A DNA stretch of 64,000 nt. Source: Phylloscopus collybita. Lineage: Eukaryota; Chordata; Aves; Passeriformes; Phylloscopidae. This document shows positions 46,769 to 60,700 of this stretch, piece by piece. Under the pieces are notes generated by a model. The model did not search any database and was not told where the DNA came from. It saw only the letters and a list, made by a program, of their open reading frames with translations. Where the stretch lies: assembly GCA_027886175.1 (NCBI GenBank), contig JAJNNQ010000009.1, positions 26,773,501 to 26,837,500 of the forward strand, in the 5' to 3' direction. Made by a program: the position numbers and the translations under genes. Each line of letters opens with the position of its first letter. The stretch's first letter is position 1.

Positions 46769-49667
46769 GAGTTTCAGTGCTACTCATCATCAAGCAATGC
46801 CCATGATAGATTTATATCACCAAAATGTTCATATTCATGAAGAACTTAAACCACACATATTTGGATGCAGAGCTAATTTGTATTTGCACTGTATTGATTG
46901 TGGGAGAAAATGAAATACAGAGTCACATTGGGCAAGATCAACACTCAGACTTTATTATCCACAGTGTTACATGCACCATTGTAATGCCTTCCTGGCAGAC
47001 AAACTTTGACCATGACAAGCATTGCATCCAGCATATTTTTACTGTAGTTGAGTCTGACCTTAGAAAAACAACGCTTCTTTTCAATAGACTACCCTATTTG
47101 GAGTTATCAGTTCAGGCTGAAAAGGTTATTAAAACATAATAGGAGTTTCTAGCTATGGGAACTGAAGATATTCAGTCATGTCAGATAACACACACTCTTT
47201 TGTCTAAGGCCCTGAGAGACAGGTTGATTTGATTGATATGTCTTGAAGTCCCAGTACAGCTAAGAATGTCAAACTGCAGTCAGTTCAGTACACAGCTGTT
47301 AACTCTCTTTATTCAGTTCCATTAGGATAAAACTGAAGGGTTGATTCTATGACATAATAATTAGTACATAGAATCTGAATTTTTCACGTGCTTGTCATTG
47401 TTAAGATAAAACACAATGAGAGCAAAGCAACCTGTCTAAGAACAATGCAGTTCCAACTTAAGAATTTCTGTGTGCTGGAGAAATTTATATTAAGCATAAA
47501 GAACAATCTGTAAAATTTTACTCAAAGACTAATCTGTCTCTGGAAATCAGAAAATTAGACTCTGCATGTTATGAGATCTATCTAGGACACCTCTCAGAAG
47601 AAGCTGCAAACATTTCCCTTATCCTTATCTACCATGGCTTTCAAAATCAATTTTACCCAAATTACTCTGATATCAAATATGATAATTCAATTATTTCTTA
47701 GTTCAGACTGTTTTGACCTCATCAGCTAAAAATTATTTGACATTTTCTATTCCAAAAATCTTACTGCAGTAATGTTACAGGGAAAAAAGTCCTAGATTTA
47801 TTTTTTTTTCTTCCACTCATTAACTTAATAGAAATAAAAAAATCCAAAGTGTTTACATGAGGTGAAGAATAATATCTGAAAGCTCCTTCCTGGATGCTGA
47901 AAACTGTAAGAGAGGTATTGAATAGTTTGAGAGTGGTTCATCTAACTTCCCAGTCTACTACCAGAATTTTGTTTTATAGCAGCTTCTATGAACAGAACTC
48001 CTTCCTTTTTAAGTTAATAAAGGTTAGTATTGTAAAACCTCTCTTGTATATTTGTTTCAAAGATGGAGTTCTGCCATAAAAAGAAGAAATCAAGAAAACC
48101 TAGTCTGAGATTATGAACTGTCTACACTAGTTCCAAGTGAAGACACTGATTTGAAAAAAAAATAGAGGGGGGGTGGGGAGAACAGGAGAGGGAAGAAAAA
48201 AAGTCAGACTTGTGTTGGGTGAGTCATTATATATTTTCTAATCATTCTTCCAGGAAATGATTGGTGATTAAGTTTTCATAAAAATCAAGAGTCTGGATGA
48301 AGATATATGAGGGAAAAAAAAAAAAAAGTACTCTCTTACAAATCTGAAAGCTGTTTATAATTTTAATTTTTTCTCCCTGCTTTTCTCAAGCTTCCTTCAA
48401 ACTCATACTCTAGAAAACTTTGGATTCTATCTACCAGTCTCATTTTTTTTCTGTCAATGTTTTATATATCTTCAAGGTGTCTTTGTTTCCTTACGTATAA
48501 GATATAATTTTAAAGTGCATTACAAATTATAAAGTGTATAACAAAGTTAGTCTTGATGCGAAAGATAATTTTTTTCTTTTCTCTTTTTTTTCCTTCTTTC
48601 TTCTCTCCATCCCTCTGTCTGAATAATGCCATGCAAAAGACTTGAGAAATGAGAGCCTGTCAACCACAGTCATGCTGGAAAGATCCTTGTAGGAATGAGA
48701 CATTTATATAAAAACCCCACACAGGTAGCAGCAGCGCAGATTCCTAGAACTATTACCTTATTATTTGCTAGTTCAGTACTAGTGCAATTACCCATAAAAA
48801 TTAGAACAGTCTCCCATCTCTGTATAAAGACTTTCTTGCCAAGGCTGTTGTCTCCACCCACTGTAGTGTATTTTTGACATGAGGACACTAGTTCATTAAG
48901 GTCAATGATTCATTTTATATGGTCCAGTAAACAGCCAACTTAATGAAAAATTTTGGCCGATAGTTCCTTATAGCTGGCATAACAAACAGCTGACTAAAGT
49001 ATTCCAGTGTTCAGTGAACAATGATAACAGTGTCTATTAAGGGTATGCAGCTATGCCAAATACAATCATATATAATCAGCTGCACCAGAAATCCCTGTCG
49101 ACACATTGCAGAATATCATCAGTCAGATGATGCATCTGCTACAAGTGGCAGCTGTTGTGCTCTGGAGTGGAGACAATTAGACATGAATATACTCCTTGGG
49201 CTATCTGCAGCACTCAAGCATGGTATTAACTGACACCTGTTAAGCTGTAATCCCTACAGTTTTGATATCTATCCATGATAATTATTGAAAATACAAGACA
49301 CAAGTTCTCATAAATAACAGTGAGCAAAACAGCAATACTTCATGTATTTTTGGACTTTAGGAAAAGCTCTTTAAACAGTTCACAAATGGTCAGGCTTACT
49401 AAAATTATAAGCCTCTTAGCAAAGTCATAAATGCCAAGAACCAAATGTATTGACATATAATTTAATATGTGCTGCAGTGTAATTTTTTATATGTAATTAC
49501 TGAAGTAGTAGTAAGTAATATTGCAAGAAATATTAACTATGTGAACAGAAGAATCAGAGAAAAAAAATCCCTGTATGTAAGCTTACAAAGAAACTGAGCA
49601 TAAATCATTGCCTTTGGCATAAATATTTGCACAGGCAGTGAGGTTGAGTGAGGCTGAGTGTTGTTGT

Positions 49668-49728
49668 TGGGTTTTTTGTTTGTTTGTTTGTTTGTTTGGG
49701 TTTTTTGTTTTGTTTTGTTTTTTTTTTA
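49668..49728. repeat. (TTTG)n / T-rich low-complexity tract
   Basis: About five TTTG units, then GTTTT units and a T-run. Gives a spurious Phe-rich open frame. Confidence 0.9.
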
Positions 49729-51945
49729 CCAGATCTGGATTTTTTCTTCATATCACTAGATTAGGTGGTAATTTTGATTATCCTTCTGACTTTCTCTGGA
49801 TGACAAATTTTTCTTGTAGTGAGGAAATAATCCAGAGGTTTGTTAAATTGTTACATATATCTACAAGAAATATGGACTGCTGCAGATGTCTTTAAAAAAC
49901 ACCAATCGCACAAAGTTATTAAAAAAGTGTTCTGTAATGAACTCTTCCTAAATCTAGAAAAATATCATGCCTGGACAAAACATGATTAACCATGAAAGCA
50001 TATCTGAATGCCAGGGGTTTTCGAACTGTAAATTCTTAAACTCAAAGTTTGTTCATTATTGATTGAAAACGAACAATTACAATTGTTCTCATACAAAGTG
50101 ATAAAGCAGATATAGATAAAGCATGCACACTAAAATACCCTTAAAAATCATGACAAAAGTTTCTGTCTAGGTTTATGTCCCTCTCTGTCTGATAATTTTT
50201 TTTGCAATGAGTGAAAGAGAAATAAGAGATTTTGTATAAAATCCAATTGCATAGAATATTAAAATTATGGCTCTTAAAACACTGTAAACATGTAATGCCT
50301 TATTTTAATACCTGTAAGAGCTGTTAATTTGATAAACCTATTATCAGTTGTTTTATTTTTTTATTTTTAAAGCACAGTGGGAAGCATGAGGTTAGCATCA
50401 CTAGAAAACCAACATTTTTTCTTTAAAGCCAGTTGTGTTGCTGAAGATTTGTTTCTTAGCTTCATCTAGTTTTCTTGAATTTTTTTTTTTAATATAATCC
50501 TGAATGGTCCTTAAACTGGATCTAAGGCATTAGAAAGAATCTGGTCGTCATCACTGCACATTATTTTATTCTCTGAATTTGGGTAAAACCCATAGATTAT
50601 GCATTATAAAGCCATTTACTAATGTCCATACTCATTACTTAGCTGTTAACTCAGTGAGCAGCCTCATAAAACTTACTGAAGATTGTAGCCAACCAGCAGT
50701 TAAAGCCTTACATACTTGTCTGTAAGACTGGAACCTCAGCAACAGGCTAAGAGAAGGCAAAGCACTTATTCTCCAGTAATGGAGATAAATCAAACATTTG
50801 AAAATATCTTAGGTACTTTTTTTTTCATGCAAAAAACACTAAACAACATATTGTGATGATTATTCAGCTCTATGGAGAGCTCTAAGCCTGAGAAGGCACC
50901 AGCCACAGTGCACTCACTAGAAGACAATTCCTTTCCCTCCAACAGTACTTACCATGCTGCTTCACACATCAGACTGAGAGCATGAAGTGTTACAGGATAC
51001 AGAACATGACGACTACCTCAGAAGTCAGCAGTAAAGGCAGCATAAGTGTAAGGACTGGGATTTGATCAGGTAGAGCCAAGTCTACTTGGGAAGACAGAAG
51101 CCTTGCAGGATGATGATGCCACCAGCTGCAACAACTCCAGGCACTGGTTAGCAAGCAAACACTCAGCAGGCCCACTTGGAGTCTTACTCTAGATACTTTT
51201 TTAAAATCCCATTTTCCCCCAGCAAAACCCCCTCATTTTGTCTTGCTGGACGCTCAGAGAGCAACATAATTTATGTGCCAGATGAATACGTGGGATGAAT
51301 TTTATTGCATTAAATATTTTGGGAATATGAGGATAAGCAAATTACTAGGAAAAAAAGTATGACTAGAAAAGGAGGAACTAAGACCAGAAGTTATTCAAAG
51401 GTTATTTCACTGAACAATAAAATAGTCAAACAAAATTAAAAATGCTTCTTCAATGGTATGTTTTTAATACAGATTTGGGAAATGAGAGCTAATTACCAAT
51501 TACCAATTACCTAAGAACAGATTTTTCTTGCTTTCTAGCATAGCTTGATTCATGTGCTTTGGGAAGGGTGGTTACAGGTCTCTGTAACTTCAGGAGTGTG
51601 AATGACTCTTGTCACAAGATGAGAATAACACCAGAGGAAATCATGTACCCTCTGAAGCAACACTTTCAGAATTATAGATATAAAACCCTCAGTCATCCTA
51701 GTAAGACTGCACTTTAATAGAAATGGAACCAATCTACTGGCACTGAAAATTAAAAGGGTTGTAGAGGATTATTTATGCTAGGGGCTAGGTGAAAGCCAAC
51801 AGGCACATAGGATCACCTGGTTCAGAATGAGGAATCCCTGAGAGAATGTGGTTGATATTCATGTGTCTCTGAAAGGCCAGGAGATAGGGTGGACAAACCA
51901 GACTGCTAGCCAGGCTGTCTGACTGGCATGTGCAATGTCAAATGC

Positions 51946-52165
51946 AGAATCACAAAATCACACAGAAATAATCAGGCCAGAAACAAAGACCTCTGAGGTC
52001 TTCAAGTCCAACCTATGACCCAACACCACCATGGCAGCTAGACCATGGCACGAAGAGCCACACTCAGTTGTTCCTTAAAAACCTCCAGGGACCGTGAGTG
52101 CACCTCCCTCGTCAGTCCAATATCTTATCATTCTTTCTGTGGAGAAAATCACCCTTTCTTTGGAA
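51946..52165 (-). mobile_element. CR1 LINE 3' end, antisense
   Basis: The plus strand begins AGAATCACAAAATCAC, then shows GACCTCTGAGGTCTTCAAGT followed by CCAACC, then CCCAACACCACCATGGC and CCTCCAGGGACCGTGAGTGC. This is the reverse complement of a CR1 3' region, ordered from the terminus inward. Around 220 bp remain. The insertion is 5'-truncated and non-coding. Confidence 0.88.
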
Positions 52166-52384
52166 ACAAAGTAGAGCAAAGGTAAAATTTATTTTCTGTG
52201 CCAGAATTGCAAGCCTAATGCAGAAGAATCAGAACAGAATGCTGATGGTACTGAGGATATTCCCACACTCAGGATACTCTGTGCAGCAGACAGATCGGAG
52301 GGGCTAAATCACTACAGAATATATGCAGAACTACCAAACCAAGTAAATTAGGTGTTAGTGACTGGGACTGAGTGGGATTTATCG

Positions 52385-52430
52385 GAAGATAAATCTGAGG
52401 GAGTTCTGATAAATCTCTGAGAGTTCTGAA
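52385..52430. repeat. Short tandem duplication between two CR1 copies
   Basis: Two adjacent copies of about 20 bp, GATAAATCTGAGGGAGTTCT and GATAAATCTCTGAGAGTTCT, differ at a few positions. Local slippage is the simplest explanation. Confidence 0.75.
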
Positions 52431-52545
52431 GTATTGTAAGAAGAAACTGCAGAGAAGATGGGAGTCTCTTAAAGGGTGAAGGAGATATGTTTAACTTTTA
52501 TGGTGGATGATAAAGTGGTTGCAGAGCTATCATTCATCCAGTTAG

Positions 52546-52764
52546 GGGAGGTTCAGACTGGACGTTAGGAAACATTTCTTTAGGAAAAGGATGATCAAAC
52601 ACTGGAATAGACTTTCTAAGAGAGGTGGTTGATTACCTGTAGCCTGTCAGTGTTTAAGAGCACACTTCAAATTTTTGGTCAGCAATGAAGTGGTCAAGAA
52701 GTTGGACTAGATGATCTCTGTAGGTCCCTTCAAACTGAAACAGTCTATTCTGTGATATTCTAAA
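52546..52764 (+). mobile_element. CR1 LINE 3' end, plus strand (different subfamily)
   Basis: The segment reads GGTTCAGACTGGACGTTAGG, AACACTGGAATAGACTTTC, AGTTGGACTAGATGATCTCT and ends CTATTCTGTGATATTCT. It is the 3' region of a CR1 copy, distinct in sequence from the copies at 41.8 and 57.3 kb, so another subfamily. It lies in opposite orientation to the copy 380 bp upstream. Non-coding. Confidence 0.9.
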
Positions 52765-55700
52765 TCCCACAATAAAAGAACTAAGGGCAGTCAGTGAAAT
52801 AACTTGAAGATGTGTTTAAATTAGATAAAATAATCTTCTTGTGAACTTGCTGCCACAGAAAGCAACTCTCAACAGTTTTAAAAAAGGATTACAGAAACCC
52901 ACACACAACAGCTTCATAAGACAATACAAATGGTGTGAAGCAGAGAATATAACTGTGGGTACTAGGGGAATCTCTGGGGAAGGGACTGTGTAAATTGGCC
53001 AGACACCCATGCAGTCCTTAAATACCATGCTCTGCTGCCACTGCCAGTCTAGGTTAGAATTGGACATTGGTTGGGCTAAGTGCACTGATGAGGTATTGTT
53101 TCCAGAGTTCACAGGAGTCCAAGGGGAGTGATAACAGGAGAACTATGCAGAGTGATATTTAAGGTGTTTTATTTGATAATTTAATTTGTAATTATGACAA
53201 GATTTTTAAACTTGTCTTATAAGACGAAGCATTACTTCCATGTGTTACTCTTTTAGTTTTGAGAAGGTAAGGCTGTTAACCAAGAGATCTTTCCCAATAC
53301 TAGTATTTGCTACAGATTCTTACAGAAAGAGTCCTAAGGAGATATAACGTTAATGAATAAGAAAATGAGGTGGCACAAGCAGAATAACTTCAATAATGAT
53401 TGAAAATGCATAACTAAAATGTTTGCAGATAATTATTCTCCATAGAGTAAAGCTGACAGAGCAGTCAATTCATACACAGCTGATAGCCAGACCTCCCAAT
53501 ACAAAACCTGATATTACAGAGCTGATATTTTGATTTTTTACTAAAAACTGTAATTTTCTTCCTCGTCTCTCTTCCACTATACAATGATAATTGCAGGTGT
53601 GAAGAAAGTTTCATTCTCCTTTTGTTCAAGCTTCTCTCTGTCCCATTTTAATAAATAGGGCAGTAATGAAGCTCAGAAGCTTTTTAGAATTTACAAACTG
53701 ATTTCATTTTTGTCTTTTAAATCCCTCTCCAGAGTTGTGGAACAACTGGCAATATACAGTGACCATCTGCACTACCTTCATTTTTTGACAATTCAAATTG
53801 ATTTTCTTCATCCTGTGGAATTCATGTCTGATGATATGTGTTCACATCATCCAATGCATCTGGGAAGATGTTAGTAAGAGAACATCAGCATAAGCAAACT
53901 GTACTATGGCAGATGAAGTATGGAATCAAGATGCTTTTGCCCTTTATGTGCAGGGTAAAGGTTTTATCCATGTTTCAAGGCTTCAAATTTAGATAACTTC
54001 TAGAGCTACATATGTGAAATATAGCCTAATGCCACTGATTTACTTTGCCACAATAGAGTATGTTCATATAAAGTCAGCAGGGCTTTTTAGGACTTGCACA
54101 AACCACTTTAACAGAATAGATGCTGATATAATTCAAATCAGGAATAAAAATAGTTATGATGCAGAGAGCCAGTGGTGCATAGAAGTCACACACATACCTG
54201 AAATGGGAAATAGTGATTAATGCGTCTTCTCAAGAGCAGCTTTACTCAACTAGATGAAGTAAAAGTGAAGCACTGTGGAATAGTCAGAATAGTCTTTCAT
54301 CTTCATTATTTTACAGTAAATAATTTTTAGACTGGAAAGGTATTGCCTTAATTTGTTTGATTTATGAAGACTGATCCAGCAAAATATTTTATCATGCTCC
54401 TTCAAACTTCAGAAGTTCCATTAAGTTTACTGGAATGACTCACATACTTAAAGGTAAATACATATTCAGAGCTTTGGGTGAGTATGGCCTAAATGTTAAG
54501 TGTAGTGACAAAACTGCATTCAGAATTAATAAATGCAAAGTTGATATGAATTAAATAATAGAACAAAAATATATAAATTCTGCACAAAAACCATAGAAAA
54601 GTATATCCCACTTCCACAAAAGATATGTAAGACAATGCAAAACACCATAAAGTATGAAAAGGATTAGCATTTAGCTTAACATATTTTCCCAATTAATTAT
54701 GTTAACAGAAAAGGTCAATAAATTGAAGGTGCACATTTCACAGAAGTTTCTACTAAAGAATTTTATTTACATTTATTTAAAAATTAATATAATTTAATTT
54801 CTGATACTTCACAATATCATAATACATTATTTACTTCTAAAATAAATTCTAAAAGGGAATAATACACCATTTATATTTATTTCTTTGGAATGTTAATACT
54901 TTGTCACACAATAGTCTAACTGAACTGATATTTCTCAGGCAAACCATACAGTGTCAAATTTAATTAAATGTTTGCTTGTTAGGTTTCCTAAAAATAGATA
55001 GGAAAATCATCTAAAACAACAGAAATTATGCTGTTGTGTAAAATGTGAGACAATATGACTTAAATGTATTTTTCCCTTTCAGTTCTCAGGAACATATGGC
55101 CATTAATAAAGTTTTGTGGTTTAGGTATATAATTCAAATTTCTTAAAAGTACATAACGTACTATAGTTATGTAAAAAATAAAAACCCATATTATACTATA
55201 GCCATGCAAGATTTTGGAAACTGGAGGTAAACAAACAAATAATTTTAGAAGCAGCTCCAGGAATCTGGTTAAGCCTGTGGTGACTTGCTCACAAATGTAT
55301 GCTAACATGCATGAGAGGAGACACTTATTATCATAGCACCATAAAAAGGACTGGCACACTCTCCTAGACTTTCCTGAAGTAAAAATTGAAGTACCAAGAG
55401 TTTAAGATCAAAATTTTAGTAGGCCTACTAGAGTCCAGCAGTTTATGCTAGGAAAGTTGAAGATGAGGTGGCAATAGTCATCATAGAGAATCAATACCTT
55501 TATGGAAAATTTGCACTGCATATGAACTAATTCATGTGTAAGATATAAAATATTTCTTTACATGGTAATATAAGAGGACTCATCTGGGCTTGAAAACTGT
55601 GTAATGTGATGTGAGTAGAGATAAATGTGCTTAAAAACCCTAAACACAAATGTGTGCTTTCATCACTCCCCTTCTTTAGCTGATGGATCAACCTTCCATA

Positions 55701-57340
55701 AAACAAGAAAACTGCTGTTTCCAAAATGCTTGTAAGTAGCACTGCTTTCTTATTTATTCTTTTATATATAGATATACATTTCTTGACTGCTGTGAAATCA
55801 CAGCACAAGCCTGTTTGTTCTCAGATGCTGTTTGGAAAACAAAACAGAACAAAAGGAAAAAGAAATAAGGAAATAAGAAAATACCTTACAGTCCAGATTC
55901 CCTCCCCTTAAAAAACCCTCCAAAAAACAAACAAAGAAACCAAACCTCACCAACCTCATCAACCTATAGACTATTCTCCATCATGTAATTCTTATTCCAG
56001 CTATTTTCTATTTACAGTGCTGTAGTCTAATGTAAGCCTCAGTGACTCCTTCTTCCAGAACCATACTTTTGTACATAAAACTTGATGTCTTCTATACAGT
56101 TTCCATAGCTTATAGCTTCAACCTCTGTGCCTCTCTTCGCAGAGAGGCCAGAGAAGCAACAGAAATTTTCTAAATGTCTTGTTCCTATGAACAGTACATT
56201 TCTGGTCTTGAAAAGGACTTCTGAATCAATGCTACCCTGAAGCTTTCCCCTGCTTTCTGCACTTTGGTGTGATATGCTTGACAAGGTCAGAGAGGCAAAG
56301 AGAAATTTTAACATTTATTTAGCACTTTATTCCCCCTTAAACAGTAAACCTGTTCTAATACCACTCTTTGTCTCTTTTCCCATGCTTTAATTCTCTTTCC
56401 ATGTTTTTTCTTTGTATGCTCCCTTTCTCCTCCTGCATTTTGCTCCACCATAGCACTAATTACTACCTTGAGCAATAACCCACTCCATGCTGCAACTAAT
56501 ATTGTCACTCTTATTAGCTGCCATCAGATTTTTATCCTCCCTTTATACTTAAAACCAGGGATTTAAGTAAGTGCAAAGATAGATCATGCAAAAAAAATCA
56601 AATCCAAACCCAATGGAGAGAATTAATATCCCTAATTTTCCTCTCCTGTGCAAAAGGGAAGAAGAACCTCTTGGTCTGCAGAACCTCTTTAAAAGTGAGT
56701 GGAAAGGCCAGGAAGATCAAATCTATTGCATCCAGAAACAGCGTAACTCCTCCACTATGAGGAGAACACTGGGCCAAAATATGAAAAGGCAGTAGATGTA
56801 GATTTTTTTGTACCCTTTTTTATTATGACTCCTTTTGGACATCTTGTAATTTTTTAATTTGGTTTTGACAAATAACTGAAGACTGCACAATTATTTAGTG
56901 CTCTCCTTGTGGGGGAGTAAAAAATGGTACCTGCAGTTAGAAGCTGGAACAATTTTCAGAAGAAAAATTAACACTAATGTTAATGATGCATTTTAGAAGT
57001 GCACTAAAAAAAGTCATAGACCATGACAATTGTTTTTGGGACGGGGCACAAGCACTTAAATCCTAATCCAGAGACATAGAATTTGTCAGTCAATGGTATT
57101 TCCTATTGACTTTACCAGGGTTTGAATCCACCCTACTGTATTGGCCTATTTTCACCTCTTTCTGCCATAAACATAGATACATGTTCAAACAGAGAGTTCA
57201 TTGTCGCCTTCTATTTGAGAAGCACAAAATTTATACCTAGGCTACTTCTTTTCTCCTTCCTGATGCTGGTTTTTTAAAGAGCCAAGAAAAGAAAGGAAAA
57301 AGAAAATTTCAAGGATATAAAGATACAAAAATGACTCCTA
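52765..57340. other. AT-rich unique sequence without a gene
   Basis: No gene recognised. An A/C-rich low-complexity tract lies at about 55908-55955. Open frames up to 99 codons lack domains and many overlap on opposite strands. Confidence 0.65.
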
Positions 57341-57791
57341 GACCTGTTGGAGTGCGTTCCAAAGGAGGGCCACGAAAATGATTACAGGGATGGAACACTC
57401 TTCTATGAGGAAAGGATGAGAGAATTGGGGTTGTTCAGCCTGGAGAAGAGAAGGTTCCAGGGAGACCTTAGAACAGCCTTTCCATACCTAAAGGTGGCTT
57501 ACCTTACCTAAAGAAAACTGGAGAAAGAGACCTTTTACAAGGGCATGTAGTGCCAGTTCAAGGGTTACTGGCTTTAAATTAAATGAGATTAGATTTAGAT
57601 TAGTGAGGCACTGACAGAGGTTACTCAGAGAAGTTCTGCATGTCCCACCCCCAGAACTGTTCAAGGTCAGGTTGGAAGGGGCTTTGAGAAAACTGGTTTA
57701 GTGGAAGGTGGCCCTGCCTTGACCATGCCTGAGTTAGATCTAGGCGCTCTTTAAGGTTGCTTCCAAACCAAACCATTCCAGGAATCATGAT
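57341..57791 (+). mobile_element. CR1 LINE 3' end, plus strand, 450 bp
   Basis: The longest CR1 copy here. It covers the last codons of ORF2 (GAGGGCCACGAAAATGAT, GTTCAGCCTGGAGAAGAGAA) and the 3' untranslated region (TTTTACAAGGGCATGTAGTG, GTTCAAGGTCAGGTTGGAAG) and ends AAACCATTCCAGGAATCATG. Relative to the CR1 pattern I remember, about 30 bp are missing after GATTTAGATTAG, just before GTGAGGCACTGAC. The reading frame is broken. 5'-truncated and inactive. Confidence 0.93.
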
Positions 57792-60700
57792 ACATCTTCG
57801 TCCAGCTTTATTTCCATTTCTCTGAAGCTTAAGGAGAAGTCTTGTGACTGTTTTTACTGCTGAAACATGATTTATATTTACTGCCTATGCATCACTATCC
57901 AACACATCCCTATGCAGATCAAGAAAACCATTCTTTTCTGTCTGCCTCTCAAAGGTTATTGCAACACCATGTCTCAGTCATCCTGGGGAACTTGGAGCTG
58001 GAAAGCATCCTGACTATTTTCTTCACAATATTTAAATACTGTAGATGACCCTCTCTCTTCACATGAGTAAATGACCCCATAGCTTGTCTAGTTCCATAGT
58101 AGCATGGGAAATACTATCACAGATGCTTCTTTTAATACTGTGTAGTTATTTTATTTCCTTTATCGTCATGGGTTTCCTAGCTCCCTGACATCACACAAAA
58201 CAACAGAAAGGCTTGCCACTGTATAAGAAATCAGAGGATTAATTTACTTAAATTACCTACATTCATTTAGTATGAATGCAAATGTCAGTCATGAACTAAG
58301 AGGAACAATATTCTATTATTAGTAGGGGTTTTAAATAGTTATCTTCATACTATTCAACATTTTAGCTCTGTTTGTTCCTTTCAGATTTGTAAAAGTGAAT
58401 AAGCACATTAGTAGAGAGGGACAAATAATGAGCTCTGTGATTTCCTTTTCTATTTAAAAAAATGTAACAGGATAGGATAGTTTGCATTTTTATTTTATGG
58501 TATTTTAAATACATTCATTGAATGACAAAACTTTTGAGAAATTAAAAATTATTAAGGAGCCTATAGTCTAAAATCTTTCACTCTAGAAGTTTCATTCCAG
58601 TAAGGTAGACTAAAAATGATATTTACCTGCGTGTGTTTTCCTTCTTATATAACTTCTGCTGTCACAGAGCAAATAACCTTCCCTTTGACACAGTTTAAGT
58701 AAGTCGCACAGGAGGCATCTGATAAAGAGAAAGCAAAATTCTTTTTTGTTGCCTATTCTTTTGTTATTTGTGAAGAAAGGAGGATGCTTAAGGGGATAAC
58801 TGAAGCTCAGCTTAAAAGTAAAGTGGGTGGGAGTTAAGAGGGAGAATTTGACTTACTAACTGTTGCAGTGTTTGGAACAAGAAAACTGGGTAAACATCAC
58901 ATAGAAAGAAAACAATTATGTATTTTTTTTAAGAATAGTTCTGAAATATATACTTAGAAATAAGTTGTGCTAGAATGCAGATCTCTCAGTGGTAAAGAAT
59001 GACTGTATTCAAGCTCTCAAAATATCATAAAGCACAGAAAACAATACATCTTGCCTTCTGTAATGCATCTCTAATGCTTAAATCCTACTTTGCAGTGTGC
59101 TCTAGATGATGCTGAAAGCTGAACTTCTCCCTTGCGGGTCTCTCAAACAAGGAGGCATACATGTGACTAAAAGCTGCTTTTACTTCTCGGATCAAGTAAT
59201 ACATTAAATGAAGCTGGTTAGCCCCAAGACCTAATTTTTTTAATATACCTTGCTGTCACTGCTTAAACATGTCAGAATTTAAGACATTTCTAGAGCTGGA
59301 CACTTTTTATAAAGGTGAAATCCACTTAAAGTTTTCCCAAAACTCAGCAAAACTTTCAAATTTCATTTTTAATTTTTTTTTTCTTACTCAAGTAGGCTAG
59401 ATTTTATTGTGGTTAATGGACTCTAATCAGACTGGATATACAGTATAAGATTTTGCCTCAGCTCTTCTGAAACTATTCCTGTCCTGGCCTCTGAAAGAAA
59501 TGTATTGCTTAAAGATCAGATGATACTTTCAAATTCAAACAACATAATCTGAAGCTCAGTTCAAAGTTTCAGTGGAGACATATCTATACATAGAGAGCTT
59601 GTATTATATTCTAGTCTCAGTGTGGACTGTGTTGAATCAAGACAATACATATGGTATTTTTTCCCCTTCTAGTTATCTTTTACTGTCAATAGTTTCCCCA
59701 GGTTGGACTAGTCCAACACTGAGTAAAATGGCTAAGACTATTTTTTCTTGCTGTAGTTACTTGAGATTTATCACTTTATATTACTGATACATTGTCCTAT
59801 ATTGCCGATAGTTCTATACAGCTGTTGCTCTTGTTCAGAAATTGCTGATATTTTAGGCATTGTGAAGCTAGCTGCTGTTTGATTACTGATGAAGTCATAA
59901 TATGGCATCAAGGAGCTCAGTGTAAACAAACCCATTAAATGCTCACCTTGCTTTTTGTCCAAGCTCTGTGCAAGGCTGTGCTGACACCAGCACTGACACT
60001 GCTCAGGGTAAACACTGAGAGCATTTTTTGCATTGACGACATCACTGCAAAACCTTTTACCAGACCGTGTAATTCTCAAGTGGCTTGTAAACAAGAGCAG
60101 TTTAAACATGAATATGCAGTTTAAGTTTATTCTGGCAAGATACAAAGGAACTTGAGTAGTGTAATATGCTTTTATGGCAGATTATATAGCAGCACTGTGA
60201 TTTAAACTTTACTAATGCTGCTGTAGTAATAAAACGTACACTTCTTTATTTTTTTAACGTAAGTACTGCATTTAAATGCAGTGTCTATTGTTTTCAAAAA
60301 AAAAAATTTGAAATAAAACTGTACTATACTCGGTGTGAGGACAAAACAATTGAAAAAGAAATTAAAGCTGATACCATGCTGCTAATGTAGACAGAGGTAA
60401 GGAAATGCAAACAAACAAAAGAAATCCATCAAAAATGTCAGAAAATCTAAAAGTCTCTCATCAGCTATTCTATGCATTACTCTCACCCTTAGCAGGATTT
60501 CTATTTTTTTGTTTGATTATTCTTGAAATTAATTCTGATATGTTTCCTGTTAAATGTATCACATTTATTTATGTTTATATGGTAGCACCAGATGGAAATG
60601 CTAAGACCAAATGTAAGAAGTACAGGAGAAATTTCAAATGGACAGTGTTAATTACATGCTGAAAAAGTTCTAGCTTTCCAAGAAAAAGCAATTTCCAACT

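Larger units (their letters stand above)
46124..51945. other. AT-rich unique sequence without a gene
   Basis: No gene recognised. Low-complexity parts are a run of 16-17 A near 46250, A21 at 46748-46768 and a (TTTG)n tract at 49668-49728. A 104-codon open frame (46825-47139, plus strand) follows the A21 run but shows no domain, and the codon content is that of the background. 50860-51250 is slightly richer in G+C without recognisable content. Confidence 0.6.

Noticed and set aside
46825..47139. 104-codon open frame following an A21 run
   Set aside because: Looked like a possible retrocopy, but no family is recognisable, and the poly-A lies upstream rather than downstream of the frame.
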